This document shows, in pieces, positions 1 through 7,681 of a stretch of 64,000 nt of DNA. A program made the translations under genes and the position numbers. Under the pieces are notes generated by a model. That model was not told the origin of the DNA. It made no database searches and saw nothing but the letters and a program-made list of their open reading frames with translations. The stretch lies in the NCBI RefSeq assembly GCF_000473045.1, contig NZ_AXAY01000021.1:1-64000 (forward strand), read 5' to 3'. This DNA is from Bradyrhizobium sp. WSM3983 (GTDB lineage: Bacteria > Pseudomonadota > Alphaproteobacteria > Rhizobiales > Xanthobacteraceae). Each line of letters starts with the position of its first letter. The stretch's first letter is position 1.

Positions 1-220
1 GCGGCAGGGCAATCGCATATGAAAACTTGTCCCTGCGGCCATCCTTCGAGACGCCCGCTTTGGGCGGGCTCCTCAGGATGAGGGCGGAGTATGCGGCAGC
101 AGTTTCAAAGGGGCACTGACGCTGGTTAGCCTCATCCTGAGGAGGCGCGTAAGCGCCGTCTCGAAGGACGAGGCGTGCGCGCAGGTCGCCGCAACGAGTC
201 ATATGCGATTGCCCTGCCGC
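1..220. repeat. Nested palindromic element with 22-bp terminal inverted repeats
   Basis: Positions 1-22 and 199-220 are perfect reverse complements (22 of 22). Inside them, 41-82 and 130-173 form a second imperfect inverted repeat, and each of these arms contains its own small hairpin. There is no reading frame inside. The structure resembles a non-autonomous MITE-like or REP-derived element. It starts at the window edge, so it may extend further left. Confidence 0.75.
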
Positions 221-345
221 TTGCGGGGAGAGGGGGAATTTCAGCACGGGAGGTGATAGCTGGATTCGCGGAGAGTCCCCCTCACCCGGATTGCATCCAC
301 GATGCAATCCGACCTCTCCCCGCAGGCGGGGCGAGGTGAAGCGGA
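221..345. repeat. Palindromic intergenic repeat downstream of tsaD
   Basis: A GGGGAGAGG-type arm near 224-234 is mirrored by CCTCTCCCC near 313-321. Between them, 288-297 and 301-310 form a perfect 10-bp hairpin with a 3-base loop. Together with the element at 1-220 it fills the gap downstream of tsaD. No gene is visible between 1 and 367. Confidence 0.6.
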
Positions 346-367
346 GCTCGTGGCGATACCACAGCAT

Positions 368-1441
368 TCAGTATCCCGCCCGCGTCTTGCCGTAGCCTGC
401 CGGCGCGGTGGCGTTGGCGTCGAGCAGCCAGCGCGCGCGCGGTTGCGCCTCCATCGTATCGGTGATGCCGAGCGCGAGGCGTTCGGCGCCGGCCCAGGCG
501 ATCATCGCGCCATTGTCGGTGCAGAGCGCGGGCGGCGGCATGATCAGCTGCGTGCCGGCTTGCCGCGCGACGTCAAACAGTGCGCCGCGGATCGCCTGAT
601 TGGCGGCGACGCCGCCGGCCGCGACCAGCGCGCGCGGCGCGCCGAACTGTTCGCGGAACAGTTTTAGGCCAACGCGAAGCCGATCGGCCGTGGAATCCAG
701 CACCGCGGCCTGAAAGCCCGCGCAGAGATCGCTGACGTCCTGCGGCGTGATCTCAGCCAACCGGCTCGCTTCGGTGCGGACTGCGGTCTTCAATCCCGAC
801 AGCGAGAAATTGGCATCGGGACGTCCCTGCATCGGCCGCGGGAAAGCGAAGCGCGCCGCATCGCCGTTCGCCGCCGCGCGCTCGACCTGCGGGCCGCCCG
901 GATAGGGCAGGCCCAGCATCTTCGCGACCTTGTCGAAGGCCTCGCCGATCGCGTCGTCAACGGTGGTGCCAAGCCGCACATATTGGCCGACGCCGGTGAC
1001 CGCGACGATCTGGGTGTGGCCGCCGGAAGCGAGGAACAGGCAATAAGGAAAGTCGATGCCGTCGGTCAGGCGCGGCGTCAGCGCATGCGCCTCGAGATGG
1101 TTGACCGCGACCAGCGGCGTGTCATGTACCATCGCGATCGCCTTTGCGGTGGTGAGCCCGACGATGACGCCGCCGATCAGGCCCGGGCCCGCGGCTGCCG
1201 CGACGCCGTCGAGCTGGGCGTAGTCGATGCCGGCCTCGTGCATGGCGCGGTCGATGATGCCGTCGAGCACGTCGACATGGGCGCGCGCGGCGATCTCCGG
1301 CACGACGCCGCCGAAACGGGCATGCTCCTCGACCTGCGACCGCACGATATTGGACAGGATCCTGCCGCTCCCGTCAGGCGCGCGCTCGATCACGGCCGCC
1401 GCGGTTTCGTCGCAGGTGGTCTCGATGCCCAGTACCAGCAT
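368..1441 (-). CDS. tsaD: tRNA N6-adenosine threonylcarbamoyltransferase TsaD
   Basis: TsaD transfers the threonylcarbamoyl group from threonylcarbamoyl-AMP to A37 of ANN-decoding tRNAs in the cytoplasm, acting with TsaB and TsaE. The 357-residue product opens with the family start MLVLGIETTCDET. It carries the metal-binding HxxxH pair (HLEAH, His115 and His119) and the GGHTQI segment. I chose the ATG that places the conserved N-terminus first; an in-frame TTG 18 bases upstream (1459), preceded by AAGGG, is a real alternative. The gene is divergent from hemD, with about 150 bp between them holding both promoters. The gpsA gene that often follows tsaD is not in the window; repeats lie there instead. 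Confidence 0.96.
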   Translation of the reverse strand: MLVLGIETTCDETAAAVIERAPDGSGRILSNIVRSQVEEHARFGGVVPEIAARAHVDVLDGIIDRAMHEAGIDYAQLDGVAAAAGPGLIGGVIVGLTTAKAIAMVHDTPLVAVNHLEAHALTPRLTDGIDFPYCLFLASGGHTQIVAVTGVGQYVRLGTTVDDAIGEAFDKVAKMLGLPYPGGPQVERAAANGDAARFAFPRPMQGRPDANFSLSGLKTAVRTEASRLAEITPQDVSDLCAGFQAAVLDSTADRLRVGLKLFREQFGAPRALVAAGGVAANQAIRGALFDVARQAGTQLIMPPPALCTDNGAMIAWAGAERLALGITDTMEAQPRARWLLDANATAPAGYGKTRAGY

Positions 1442-1591
1442 TGGCGAATTGTTATCCAATTTGCGCCCTTGCGCTCATCCGTAAAGCAGAGTTCTGGTAC
1501 GTCCGGTAGCATTCCGGGGTCGGCTTGCGCAATCGTCACGCGCCGCCATCCCTTGAATGCGTCACCGCCACGTGGGTCGGGAACACAAGCG

Positions 1592-2338
1592 ATGTCCATT
1601 CTTGTCACACGTCCGCATCCCGACAATGAGGCGACGGCGGAAAATCTGCGCGCGCGGGGACATGTGGTGCTGCTTGCGCCAGTGCTCAAGTTCGAGCCGG
1701 TCGCGTTCCATGACGAGAGTGAGGCGGACTATAGCGCCATCATCGTGACATCGGCCAATGCGATCCGCGCCGTCGCGCCGCAATTGCGGGACCTCGGCCT
1801 CTCGGACCTGCCGCTGTTCGCGGTCGGCGAGCACACGGCTTCCGTGGCGCGCGACGTCGGCTTTGCTGATGTGATCGTCGCCGGCGGTGATGCCGCTTCC
1901 TTGCGCGACAAGGTGATGCAGAGCGCGCGCGACAAGGTGCTGAAGAAAAAGAGTACGCTGCTCTATCTCGCGGGCGCCGATCTGTCCCGGGATCTTGGCG
2001 GCGAGCTCGGTATGGAAGGGTTTAGCGTGGTCACCCAGACGACTTACCGCATGGCCCCGGTCAAGATCCTCCCGCGCGACGTCTGCGACGGCTTTGCCGC
2101 GCATGGCATCGCGGCGGTGCTGCACTACTCCCGACGCAGTGCGCGGGCCTTCCTGGACGCGGCCCGGGACGAGGGCGTCGAAATCTCGGCGCTGGCGATC
2201 CCGCAATGCTGCCTATCCGAGACGGTCGCCAGCGTGCTGCGTGACGCCGGAGCATCACAGGTCCTGGTGGCCGCGACCCCGGACGAAAATGCCCTGTTTG
2301 ACGCCTTGGAGCGTGCTTTGCGGACCCGTTTGGCGTAA
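1592..2338 (+). CDS. hemD: Uroporphyrinogen-III synthase HemD
   Basis: HemD closes and inverts ring D of hydroxymethylbilane to give uroporphyrinogen III, the branch point of heme, siroheme and cobalamin synthesis. The 248-residue product starts MSILVTRPHPDNEAT, typical of alphaproteobacterial HemD (TRP near the start), and has the two-lobed pattern with ITSANAIRAV near residue 55 and HYSRRSA near 175. The reading frame stays open far upstream, antisense to tsaD, but the ATG at 1592 matches the family N-terminus. It is followed after 65 bp by a mitofilin-like gene and then hemY, all on the same strand, probably one operon. Confidence 0.93.
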   Translation: MSILVTRPHPDNEATAENLRARGHVVLLAPVLKFEPVAFHDESEADYSAIIVTSANAIRAVAPQLRDLGLSDLPLFAVGEHTASVARDVGFADVIVAGGDAASLRDKVMQSARDKVLKKKSTLLYLAGADLSRDLGGELGMEGFSVVTQTTYRMAPVKILPRDVCDGFAAHGIAAVLHYSRRSARAFLDAARDEGVEISALAIPQCCLSETVASVLRDAGASQVLVAATPDENALFDALERALRTRLA

Positions 2339-2403
2339 GAGGACGGGCCGAATCCGAGGCAATCGGGCTCGTCTCTGGTATGAAAGTGTGAGGAACCGTC
2401 ACG

Positions 2404-3639
2404 ATGGCCGACGACAAGCCTGAAGACGCAGGATTGGCCCCCGAGTCCGGCCGTGCCAAGCGCAGCGCGCCCACCATCGACCTCGAGGCGACCGAAGTTT
2501 CCACCCAGCCGCAGGATGTTGCGGGTGAGCCGGAGGCGCAGCCATCGGCCGAGCAGGAAAATTCCGAGCAGCCCGGTGCCGAAGACGCCAAGGTCGAGAC
2601 AGCCAATGTTGAGGCTACCAAGGCCGAGCCGGAGCATAGCGAGGCGCAGGCGGCCGCCGCGTCTACAGCCATTTCTCCCTGGGTCATTGCGCCATTTTCC
2701 GGCGCCGTCGCAGCCGCGGTTGTGATCGCGGTCGGCTGGGTGCTGGGCTGGCCCGCGGTGCAGGCGCCGCCGGCCGCGCCGCAAGTGACGAGTGCCACAG
2801 TCGATGCGCTAAGCGGACGCGTCGCCGCAGTCGAAGCCAAAGCAGGCAAGCCCGCCGCCGATCCGGCCATCGTCGCGCGGCTCGATGCGCTGGAGAAATC
2901 CGTCGGCACCTTGCGCGGCGACATCGCCAATTTGCGTGCGCAATCCGACAAGATCGCGAGCGCATTGAACGATGCGAAATCCGCGCCGCGTGACGCGGCG
3001 GCCTCGCCCGGCCTCGCCGCCCTCGACGACCGCATCTCCCAGCTCGAGCGCGCCAGCACCACCGCCCGTGCCGAGCTCGCGCAGCAGGGCGAAAAGATCG
3101 CCGATGCCAAGGTGATGGACGACAAGCCGTTGCGCTATGTGGTCGCCGCCACCCTGCTCGACGTCGCCGTTCGCCATAACGATCCCTATGAGGCGCAGCT
3201 CACTGCTGCGCGGTCGTTCGCGGCCAAGCCCGAATTGCTCAAGCCGCTCGATGCGTTCGCAGCCGCCGGCATCCCGACGCCGGTCGCGCTGAGCCGTGAG
3301 CTCCTCAACATCGTGCCGAAACTGTCGCCGCCGGCGGAAACACCGAGCAGCAGCGCCGGTATCGTCGAGCGCCTTCAGGCGGGCGCGTCGAAACTCGTCC
3401 GCATCGAGCGCACCGACGGCGTCGGCAATGACCGCGGCGCAATCGTCGCGCGGGTCACCGCGGCGGCGCTGCGCAACGATTTCGTCGAGGCGCGCCGCGA
3501 GCTGAAGACGCTGCCCGAGGCCGATCGCGTGCCGGCACAAGCCTGGCTCGACAAGGCCGACGCGCGCGATGCCGCGCTCGCGGCTTCCCGCAAATTCGCC
3601 GACGACGCTCTCGCTGGTCTCGCCAAGCCTGTTCAATAA
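2404..3639 (+). CDS. Mitofilin/Mic60-like inner-membrane protein (COG4223 type)
   Basis: The 411-residue protein has an acidic, Ala/Pro/Glu-rich cytoplasmic N-terminus (1-88), one membrane segment (about 90-118), a long coiled coil (about 125-235, heptad-like with KSVGTLRGDI and RISQLERAS) and a compact C-terminal domain. This is the architecture of bacterial Mic60, known in alphaproteobacteria as the relative of the mitochondrial cristae-junction protein and usually encoded beside hemY. The bacterial protein is linked to inner-membrane shaping and contact with outer-membrane BamA. The position between hemD and hemY strongly supports the call; sequence similarity alone is diffuse. Confidence 0.85.
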   Translation: MADDKPEDAGLAPESGRAKRSAPTIDLEATEVSTQPQDVAGEPEAQPSAEQENSEQPGAEDAKVETANVEATKAEPEHSEAQAAAASTAISPWVIAPFSGAVAAAVVIAVGWVLGWPAVQAPPAAPQVTSATVDALSGRVAAVEAKAGKPAADPAIVARLDALEKSVGTLRGDIANLRAQSDKIASALNDAKSAPRDAAASPGLAALDDRISQLERASTTARAELAQQGEKIADAKVMDDKPLRYVVAATLLDVAVRHNDPYEAQLTAARSFAAKPELLKPLDAFAAAGIPTPVALSRELLNIVPKLSPPAETPSSSAGIVERLQAGASKLVRIERTDGVGNDRGAIVARVTAAALRNDFVEARRELKTLPEADRVPAQAWLDKADARDAALAASRKFADDALAGLAKPVQ

Positions 3640-3687
3640 GCCTGCTCGATAAGATTCGCGCAACAATCCGCGCGTATAGGGATAGTC

Positions 3688-5439
3688 ATGCTTCGCATCG
3701 TCCTCTTCCTTGTTCTGATTGCGCTCGCCGGCGCCGGCGCGGCCTGGGTTGCCGATCAGCCCGGCGATGTCGTGCTGACCTGGGGCGGTTTTCGGGCCTC
3801 ACCGAGCATTCCGGTGTTCGTGCTCTGCCTCGGCATATTCGCAGTCCTGATCGTTTTCCTTTGGAGCATCCTGACCGTGATCTGGCGCATGCCCGGACGG
3901 ATGCGCCGCCGCCGGCATGAAAAGCGTCACGCCCGCGGCCGCCACGCCATCACCCACGGCCTGCTCGCGATCGGCCATGGCGACACTGCGCTTGCCCGCC
4001 GTCACGCCGAAGCGGCGCGGCGGCACGCGCCGAACGATCCGCTCGCGCTTCTCTTGCACGCTCAATCGGCCCAGCTCGACGGCAATCGCGACGAGGCGCA
4101 GCGCGCGTTCCGGGCCATGGCCGAGCGCGAGGATACCCGGCTGCTCGGCCTGCGCGGCCTGTTCATCGAGGCGCAGCGCGCCGACGATGCGGTCGGTGCC
4201 GTGATGATCGCGGAGGAAGCGATCAAGCTGTCACCGTCCTCGACCTGGGCCTCGCATGCGGTGCTCGGCTTCCGCTGCGCGCGCGGCGATTGGAGCGGCG
4301 CGCTCGCGATCCTGGATTCGAACCTGTCCGCGGGCCTGATCGACAAGCAGGCCTACCGCCGGCAGCGCGGCGTGCTGCTGACGGCGCGCGCGCTGGAATT
4401 GGAGACGATGGACCGCGATGTCGCGCGCGAGAGCGTGATGGAAGCCGTCAAGCTCGCGCCGATCCTGGTGCCGGCGGCGGTGCTCGCGGCGAAATTCGAG
4501 AGCGAGGCGCATCAGGTGCGCCGCGCCATGAAGCTGGTCGAGGCCGCCTGGCTCGCCAATCCGCATCCCGATCTCGCTGACGCCTATGCGCATGTCAAAC
4601 TCGGCGACGCGGCGCGGCAGCGCCTGCAACGGGTCGAGACGCTCGCGGCGAAAACGCCGGCGGACAAGGCCGGCCATGTCGAGGGACAGCTTGCGATCGC
4701 GCGCGCTGCGATCGATGCCTCCGCGTTCGCTCGTGCGCGCGAAGTGCTGGCGCCCTACGTCAACGATCCGACCCAGCGCGTGGCGCTGTTGATGGCCGAG
4801 CTCGAACGCACCGAGCACGGCGACGGCGGCCGGGCCCGCGCCTGGACCTTGCGTGCGGTGCGTGCCCGTCACGACCCCGCCTGGACCGCGGACGGCTATG
4901 TCAGCGATCGCTGGCGTCCGGTCTCCCCGGTCACTGGCCGGCTCGACGCCTTCCAGTGGCAGACGCCGGTGGCGAGCCTGCCCTCGGACAAGGGCACGAC
5001 GATCGAGTCCTCAGCCTTCGAGGAAGCCATGCTCGCCGCCCCGCCGCCGAAGCGGGTCACGGTCGCCAAGGAGCCGCCGGCGGAACCGGCCGTGATCGCG
5101 CCCGTCCCGACCCCAGCCCCGGCCGCGCAGGACAACGTGCCCCCGGGGGCCAAGGAAGAACCGGTGGTGACGCCCGCCGATCCGGTCAAGCCGGTCCCTG
5201 AGGCCGCCGAATCATTGCCGGTGGCGGCAACCCCGGTGTTCCGGACCCGGGCCGACCTCGACAAGCCCACACAGGCGCCGATCCAGGCCGTCATCCCGAT
5301 CGTTCGCGCGCCGGATGATCCCGGTATCGATGATGACGGCCCGAGCGATGAATTTACGGAACAAATCGGAACGCCCAAGACCTATGCAAAGGCTCAAGCC
5401 GGCGGCTGGCGCGGATTCTGGTCCCGCTGGGGCGCGTGA
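3688..5439 (+). CDS. hemY: HemY-type TPR membrane protein
   Basis: The 583-residue protein begins with two membrane helices (about 1-20 and 42-66), then a basic stretch (RMRRRRHEKRHARGRHA) and an Ala-rich helical TPR region (about 85-400), as in the HemY_N family. The last 130 residues are a Pro/Ala/Val-rich tail longer than in enterobacterial HemY (about 400 aa), ending in WRGFWSRWGA. HemY is named for its place in the hem operon; its exact role in heme metabolism is unsettled, and it is not the HemY protoporphyrinogen oxidase of Bacillus. It lies 48 bp after the mitofilin-like gene and probably in its operon. Confidence 0.88.
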   Translation: MLRIVLFLVLIALAGAGAAWVADQPGDVVLTWGGFRASPSIPVFVLCLGIFAVLIVFLWSILTVIWRMPGRMRRRRHEKRHARGRHAITHGLLAIGHGDTALARRHAEAARRHAPNDPLALLLHAQSAQLDGNRDEAQRAFRAMAEREDTRLLGLRGLFIEAQRADDAVGAVMIAEEAIKLSPSSTWASHAVLGFRCARGDWSGALAILDSNLSAGLIDKQAYRRQRGVLLTARALELETMDRDVARESVMEAVKLAPILVPAAVLAAKFESEAHQVRRAMKLVEAAWLANPHPDLADAYAHVKLGDAARQRLQRVETLAAKTPADKAGHVEGQLAIARAAIDASAFARAREVLAPYVNDPTQRVALLMAELERTEHGDGGRARAWTLRAVRARHDPAWTADGYVSDRWRPVSPVTGRLDAFQWQTPVASLPSDKGTTIESSAFEEAMLAAPPPKRVTVAKEPPAEPAVIAPVPTPAPAAQDNVPPGAKEEPVVTPADPVKPVPEAAESLPVAATPVFRTRADLDKPTQAPIQAVIPIVRAPDDPGIDDDGPSDEFTEQIGTPKTYAKAQAGGWRGFWSRWGA

Positions 5440-5539
5440 GGCCCATTTCGCCTGCCGCTTGTCCTTGCCAATTCGAGCCATGCCCGATATCAGGAGCGCG
5501 CGTATCGGGGCCGGCAGCGCCGGGCCCCCGGCAGGGTTC

Positions 5540-5615
5540 GCCGCAATAGCTCAGTTGGTAGAGCACGTCATTCGTAATGACGGGGTCGGGGGTTCGAGTC
5601 CCTCTTGCGGCACCA
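5540..5615 (+). tRNA. tRNA-Thr(CGT)
   Basis: This 76-nt cloverleaf has acceptor stem GCCGCAA paired with TTGCGGC, discriminator A and an encoded CCA. The anticodon stem is CGTCA/TGACG with loop TTCGTAA, giving anticodon CGT at 5573-5575, which reads ACG. The T loop is GGTTCGAGTCC. The lower-GC rhuM segment starts directly after it, so it may be a former integration site, but no second copy of the tRNA 3' end was found in the next 2 kb. Confidence 0.96.
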
Positions 5616-5721
5616 ATTATCGCTCTGATTTTTCGATGTTTTTCGTGCGCGCCCGGCGTCTTTCCTCGTCCCTGCCAAAGCAAGGAACCACCGCGCAACC
5701 ACCAAAGTTCAGGATTGAAGA

Positions 5722-6789
5722 ATGGCGCCCGTGGCCACCGAACCGGTACACCTCATCGAGGATGCAGCGACTGGCGACCGGCTTTTGATCTACGGAACAG
5801 AACGCGGCATCAAGGTGGAGCTGCGTTACGAGGGCGAAACACTGTGGATGAGCCAGGCCCAGATAGCCGAGCTGTTCCAAGTGGACCGCTCGGTCGTCTC
5901 CAAGCATTTGGCGAATATTTACCAAGACGGCGAACTGGATCCCGCGGCAACTAGTGCAAAAATTGCACAGGTTCGCACCGAAGGAGCCCGAGCCGTCAAT
6001 CGTGCCGTGGAGCACTATAATCTCGATGCCATCATCAGCGTCGGCTATCGGGTAAGCTCAGCCGCGGGAACGCAGTTCCGGAAATGGGCCACCGAGAAGC
6101 TGGTCCAATTCGCGACCAAAGGCTTCGTGATCGACGCCGAGCATCTGAAGGCACCCGACAGCAGAGACCGTGTCGCCGAGCTGAAGGAGATCATCCGAGA
6201 CATCCGATCGGATGAAGCAAACGTCTATCGTGAGATCAAGCGCATTTGCGCGATGTGCAGCGACTACGATCCGAAGTCGCCAGCTTGGCATGCGTTCTAC
6301 GCGCATACCCAAGCAAAGCTGATGTATGCGGTCACCACTCACACACCCTCTGAGATGGTCTACAGCCGCGCCAACGCGGATCATCCGAACATGGGCTTGC
6401 GCACATGGAAGGGCGACAACGTCACTCAAGCCGACGTGGACGTTTCGAAGAACTATCTCGCCGAAGGTGAGCTGCGAGAGTTCAACCGCCTGACGGTGAT
6501 TCTGCTCGATATATTCGAAGACCAACTCGATCTCGGCAAGATCAACACGATGGCCGAGATCGAAGCCCTGCTCGACAACCAGCTTAAATCACTTAACCGT
6601 AACCTGCTTAGAGGCGGCGGTTTCGTGAAAACGGAGCAGGCTAAGGCACACGCGTTGGAGCAGTACAAAGCGTTCAACGAAAAGCGGAAGGCGCTCCGTT
6701 TCGCTGAGGCGGATGCCGCCTTGAAAGCTCTGAAGGCCGAAGAAAAGTCTCTTCCAAAAACTCGGCGCCCTGGTCCTGCCAAGAGCTGA
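5722..6789 (+). CDS. rhuM: Virulence RhuM family protein
   Basis: The 355-residue protein matches the RhuM family first named from Salmonella SPI-3. It has an N-terminal helix-turn-helix-like block (LWMSQAQIAELFQVDRSVVSKHL, about 34-56), the hallmark SVGYRV near 99-104 followed by GTQFRKWATE, and a charged helical C-terminus. The biochemical role is unknown; the HTH and Bro/KilA-like features suggest DNA binding. Homologues sit in islands, phages and defence or toxin neighbourhoods. Here it stands alone directly after tRNA-Thr. Its codon use is clearly less GC-rich than its neighbours (codons such as AAA, CAA and GAA are frequent), suggesting transfer. No integrase or partner gene is seen. 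Confidence 0.88.
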   Translation: MAPVATEPVHLIEDAATGDRLLIYGTERGIKVELRYEGETLWMSQAQIAELFQVDRSVVSKHLANIYQDGELDPAATSAKIAQVRTEGARAVNRAVEHYNLDAIISVGYRVSSAAGTQFRKWATEKLVQFATKGFVIDAEHLKAPDSRDRVAELKEIIRDIRSDEANVYREIKRICAMCSDYDPKSPAWHAFYAHTQAKLMYAVTTHTPSEMVYSRANADHPNMGLRTWKGDNVTQADVDVSKNYLAEGELREFNRLTVILLDIFEDQLDLGKINTMAEIEALLDNQLKSLNRNLLRGGGFVKTEQAKAHALEQYKAFNEKRKALRFAEADAALKALKAEEKSLPKTRRPGPAKS

Positions 6790-7048
6790 TCAGGCGGATC
6801 ATCAGATCCACGACCGCCAGACAGCGACGCTCCCCCACAACAAGACAGACTAGCGAACCGGCCCCGCCAGCTATCGCGATCCACATGGTCGGCTTCATTG
6901 CCTTGCCTTTGTCCGACCGCGGCCAATACTGAGGAACAGAAAGCATTCTGACGTCCGTCCAGCGATGGAATAGCACCGCTGCGAAGGTGAAATTCCACCA
7001 AGCGGCGCATGCTGCGACAAAAGCCGAGACGATGCTAGCTACGAACAA
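6674..7048 (-). CDS. Possible small membrane protein, hypothetical
   Basis: I do not recognise this frame. It would encode 124 residues with two hydrophobic stretches (about 2-27 and 54-72) separated by a polar loop, which fits a small inner-membrane protein. It starts with TTG, lacks a good ribosome site, and its 3' end overlaps the end of rhuM by 116 bases on the opposite strand. It may be a real cargo gene of the low-GC segment or chance. Confidence 0.25.
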   Translation of the reverse strand: MFVASIVSAFVAACAAWWNFTFAAVLFHRWTDVRMLSVPQYWPRSDKGKAMKPTMWIAIAGGAGSLVCLVVGERRCLAVVDLMIRLISSWQDQGAEFLEETFLRPSELSRRHPPQRNGAPSAFR

Positions 7049-7245
7049 AACAGAGCGCCCGAGTAAGATGGAGGATGCTCGCCAGCATGCGCCTCGAAGA
7101 GTAGGCCAACAATGGCCCCTGAGATCGACGCGGATGCTGAGCCTGGCCGGTTCAAGGCAGTGCGGCAGCTCGCGTGATTTTGATCACATAACCTCGCGCG
7201 CCTCTCGCCTAGTATCCCGGTCACGCAAACACGGGGAGATTTCAC
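6790..7245. other. Intergenic stretch after rhuM
   Basis: This is the rest of the lower-GC segment. Beyond the doubtful minus-strand frame at 6674-7048 and one CRP-like palindrome at 7173-7188, I see no gene, no att duplication of the tRNA-Thr end and no transposase remnant. Confidence 0.5.
7173..7188 (+). promoter_or_regulatory. CRP-like palindrome (CGTGA-N6-TCACA)
   Basis: The half-sites CGTGA and TCACA are separated by six bases (TTTTGA), nine of ten positions matching the CRP consensus TGTGA-N6-TCACA. It ends 57 bp before the start codon of the small exported protein at 7246, a plausible activator or operator position. Motif match only. Confidence 0.45.
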
Positions 7246-7605
7246 ATGCGCAAGATTATTTTGGTCGCCGCCATGGTTCTGGCTTCCGCATCGGCCCAGG
7301 CAGGTGACCGCAGCCTGTCGCTGTCCACGGCAACGGCCGCTCCGCAAGCCACCACGACGACGCAAATCAGCGAAGTCGCGCCGGCGGTCGAAGCACCGAA
7401 ATATGTCGACCGTCCGCCGACAATCCCGACCGCCGCGCCCGCTGCGGCGACCGCTCCCGCCGTGACCACGACAACGACGACCTCGGCGCCAGTCACGACG
7501 AGCAAGCCCAAATCCACTGCGAAGGCCGACAAGCCCAGGCACAAGCGCACCTGGACCGAAGCCCGCATCGTCGGCGAGCTGCACCGCCACGGCATTTGCT
7601 GGTAA
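7246..7605 (+). CDS. Small exported Thr/Ala/Pro-rich protein
   Basis: The 119-residue product has a clear signal peptide (residues 1-19, ending ASAQA before G) and a low-complexity Thr/Ala/Pro middle (about 30-85), likely disordered. A basic C-terminal block follows (KPRHKRTWTEARIVGELHRHGICW). The conserved-looking end suggests that the last 25 residues are the functional part. I do not know a function. ATG at 7246 follows GGGGAG at a good distance. A strong terminator lies directly downstream. Confidence 0.75.
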   Translation: MRKIILVAAMVLASASAQAGDRSLSLSTATAAPQATTTTQISEVAPAVEAPKYVDRPPTIPTAAPAAATAPAVTTTTTTSAPVTTSKPKSTAKADKPRHKRTWTEARIVGELHRHGICW

Positions 7606-7631
7606 GCGGCGGCGTGTCGCTCTCAAAATAA

Positions 7632-7658
7632 AAATGACCGGGCTGAGCCCGGTCATTT
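7632..7658. terminator. Bidirectional rho-independent terminator
   Basis: A perfect 12-bp stem (AAATGACCGGGC and its complement) with a 3-base loop has an A-run on one side and a T-run on the other. It lies between the convergent genes at 7246 and 7682 and can stop both. Confidence 0.85.
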
Positions 7659-7681
7659 CTGCTTGTCGAAACCTGAGCCGC

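Noticed and set aside
983..1591. Upstream extension of the hemD frame
   Set aside because: It is antisense to tsaD and does not match HemD, whose family N-terminus starts at 1592.
6790..7245. Second copy of the tRNA-Thr 3' end as an attachment site
   Set aside because: I looked for the TTGCGGCACCA end downstream of rhuM and found none.
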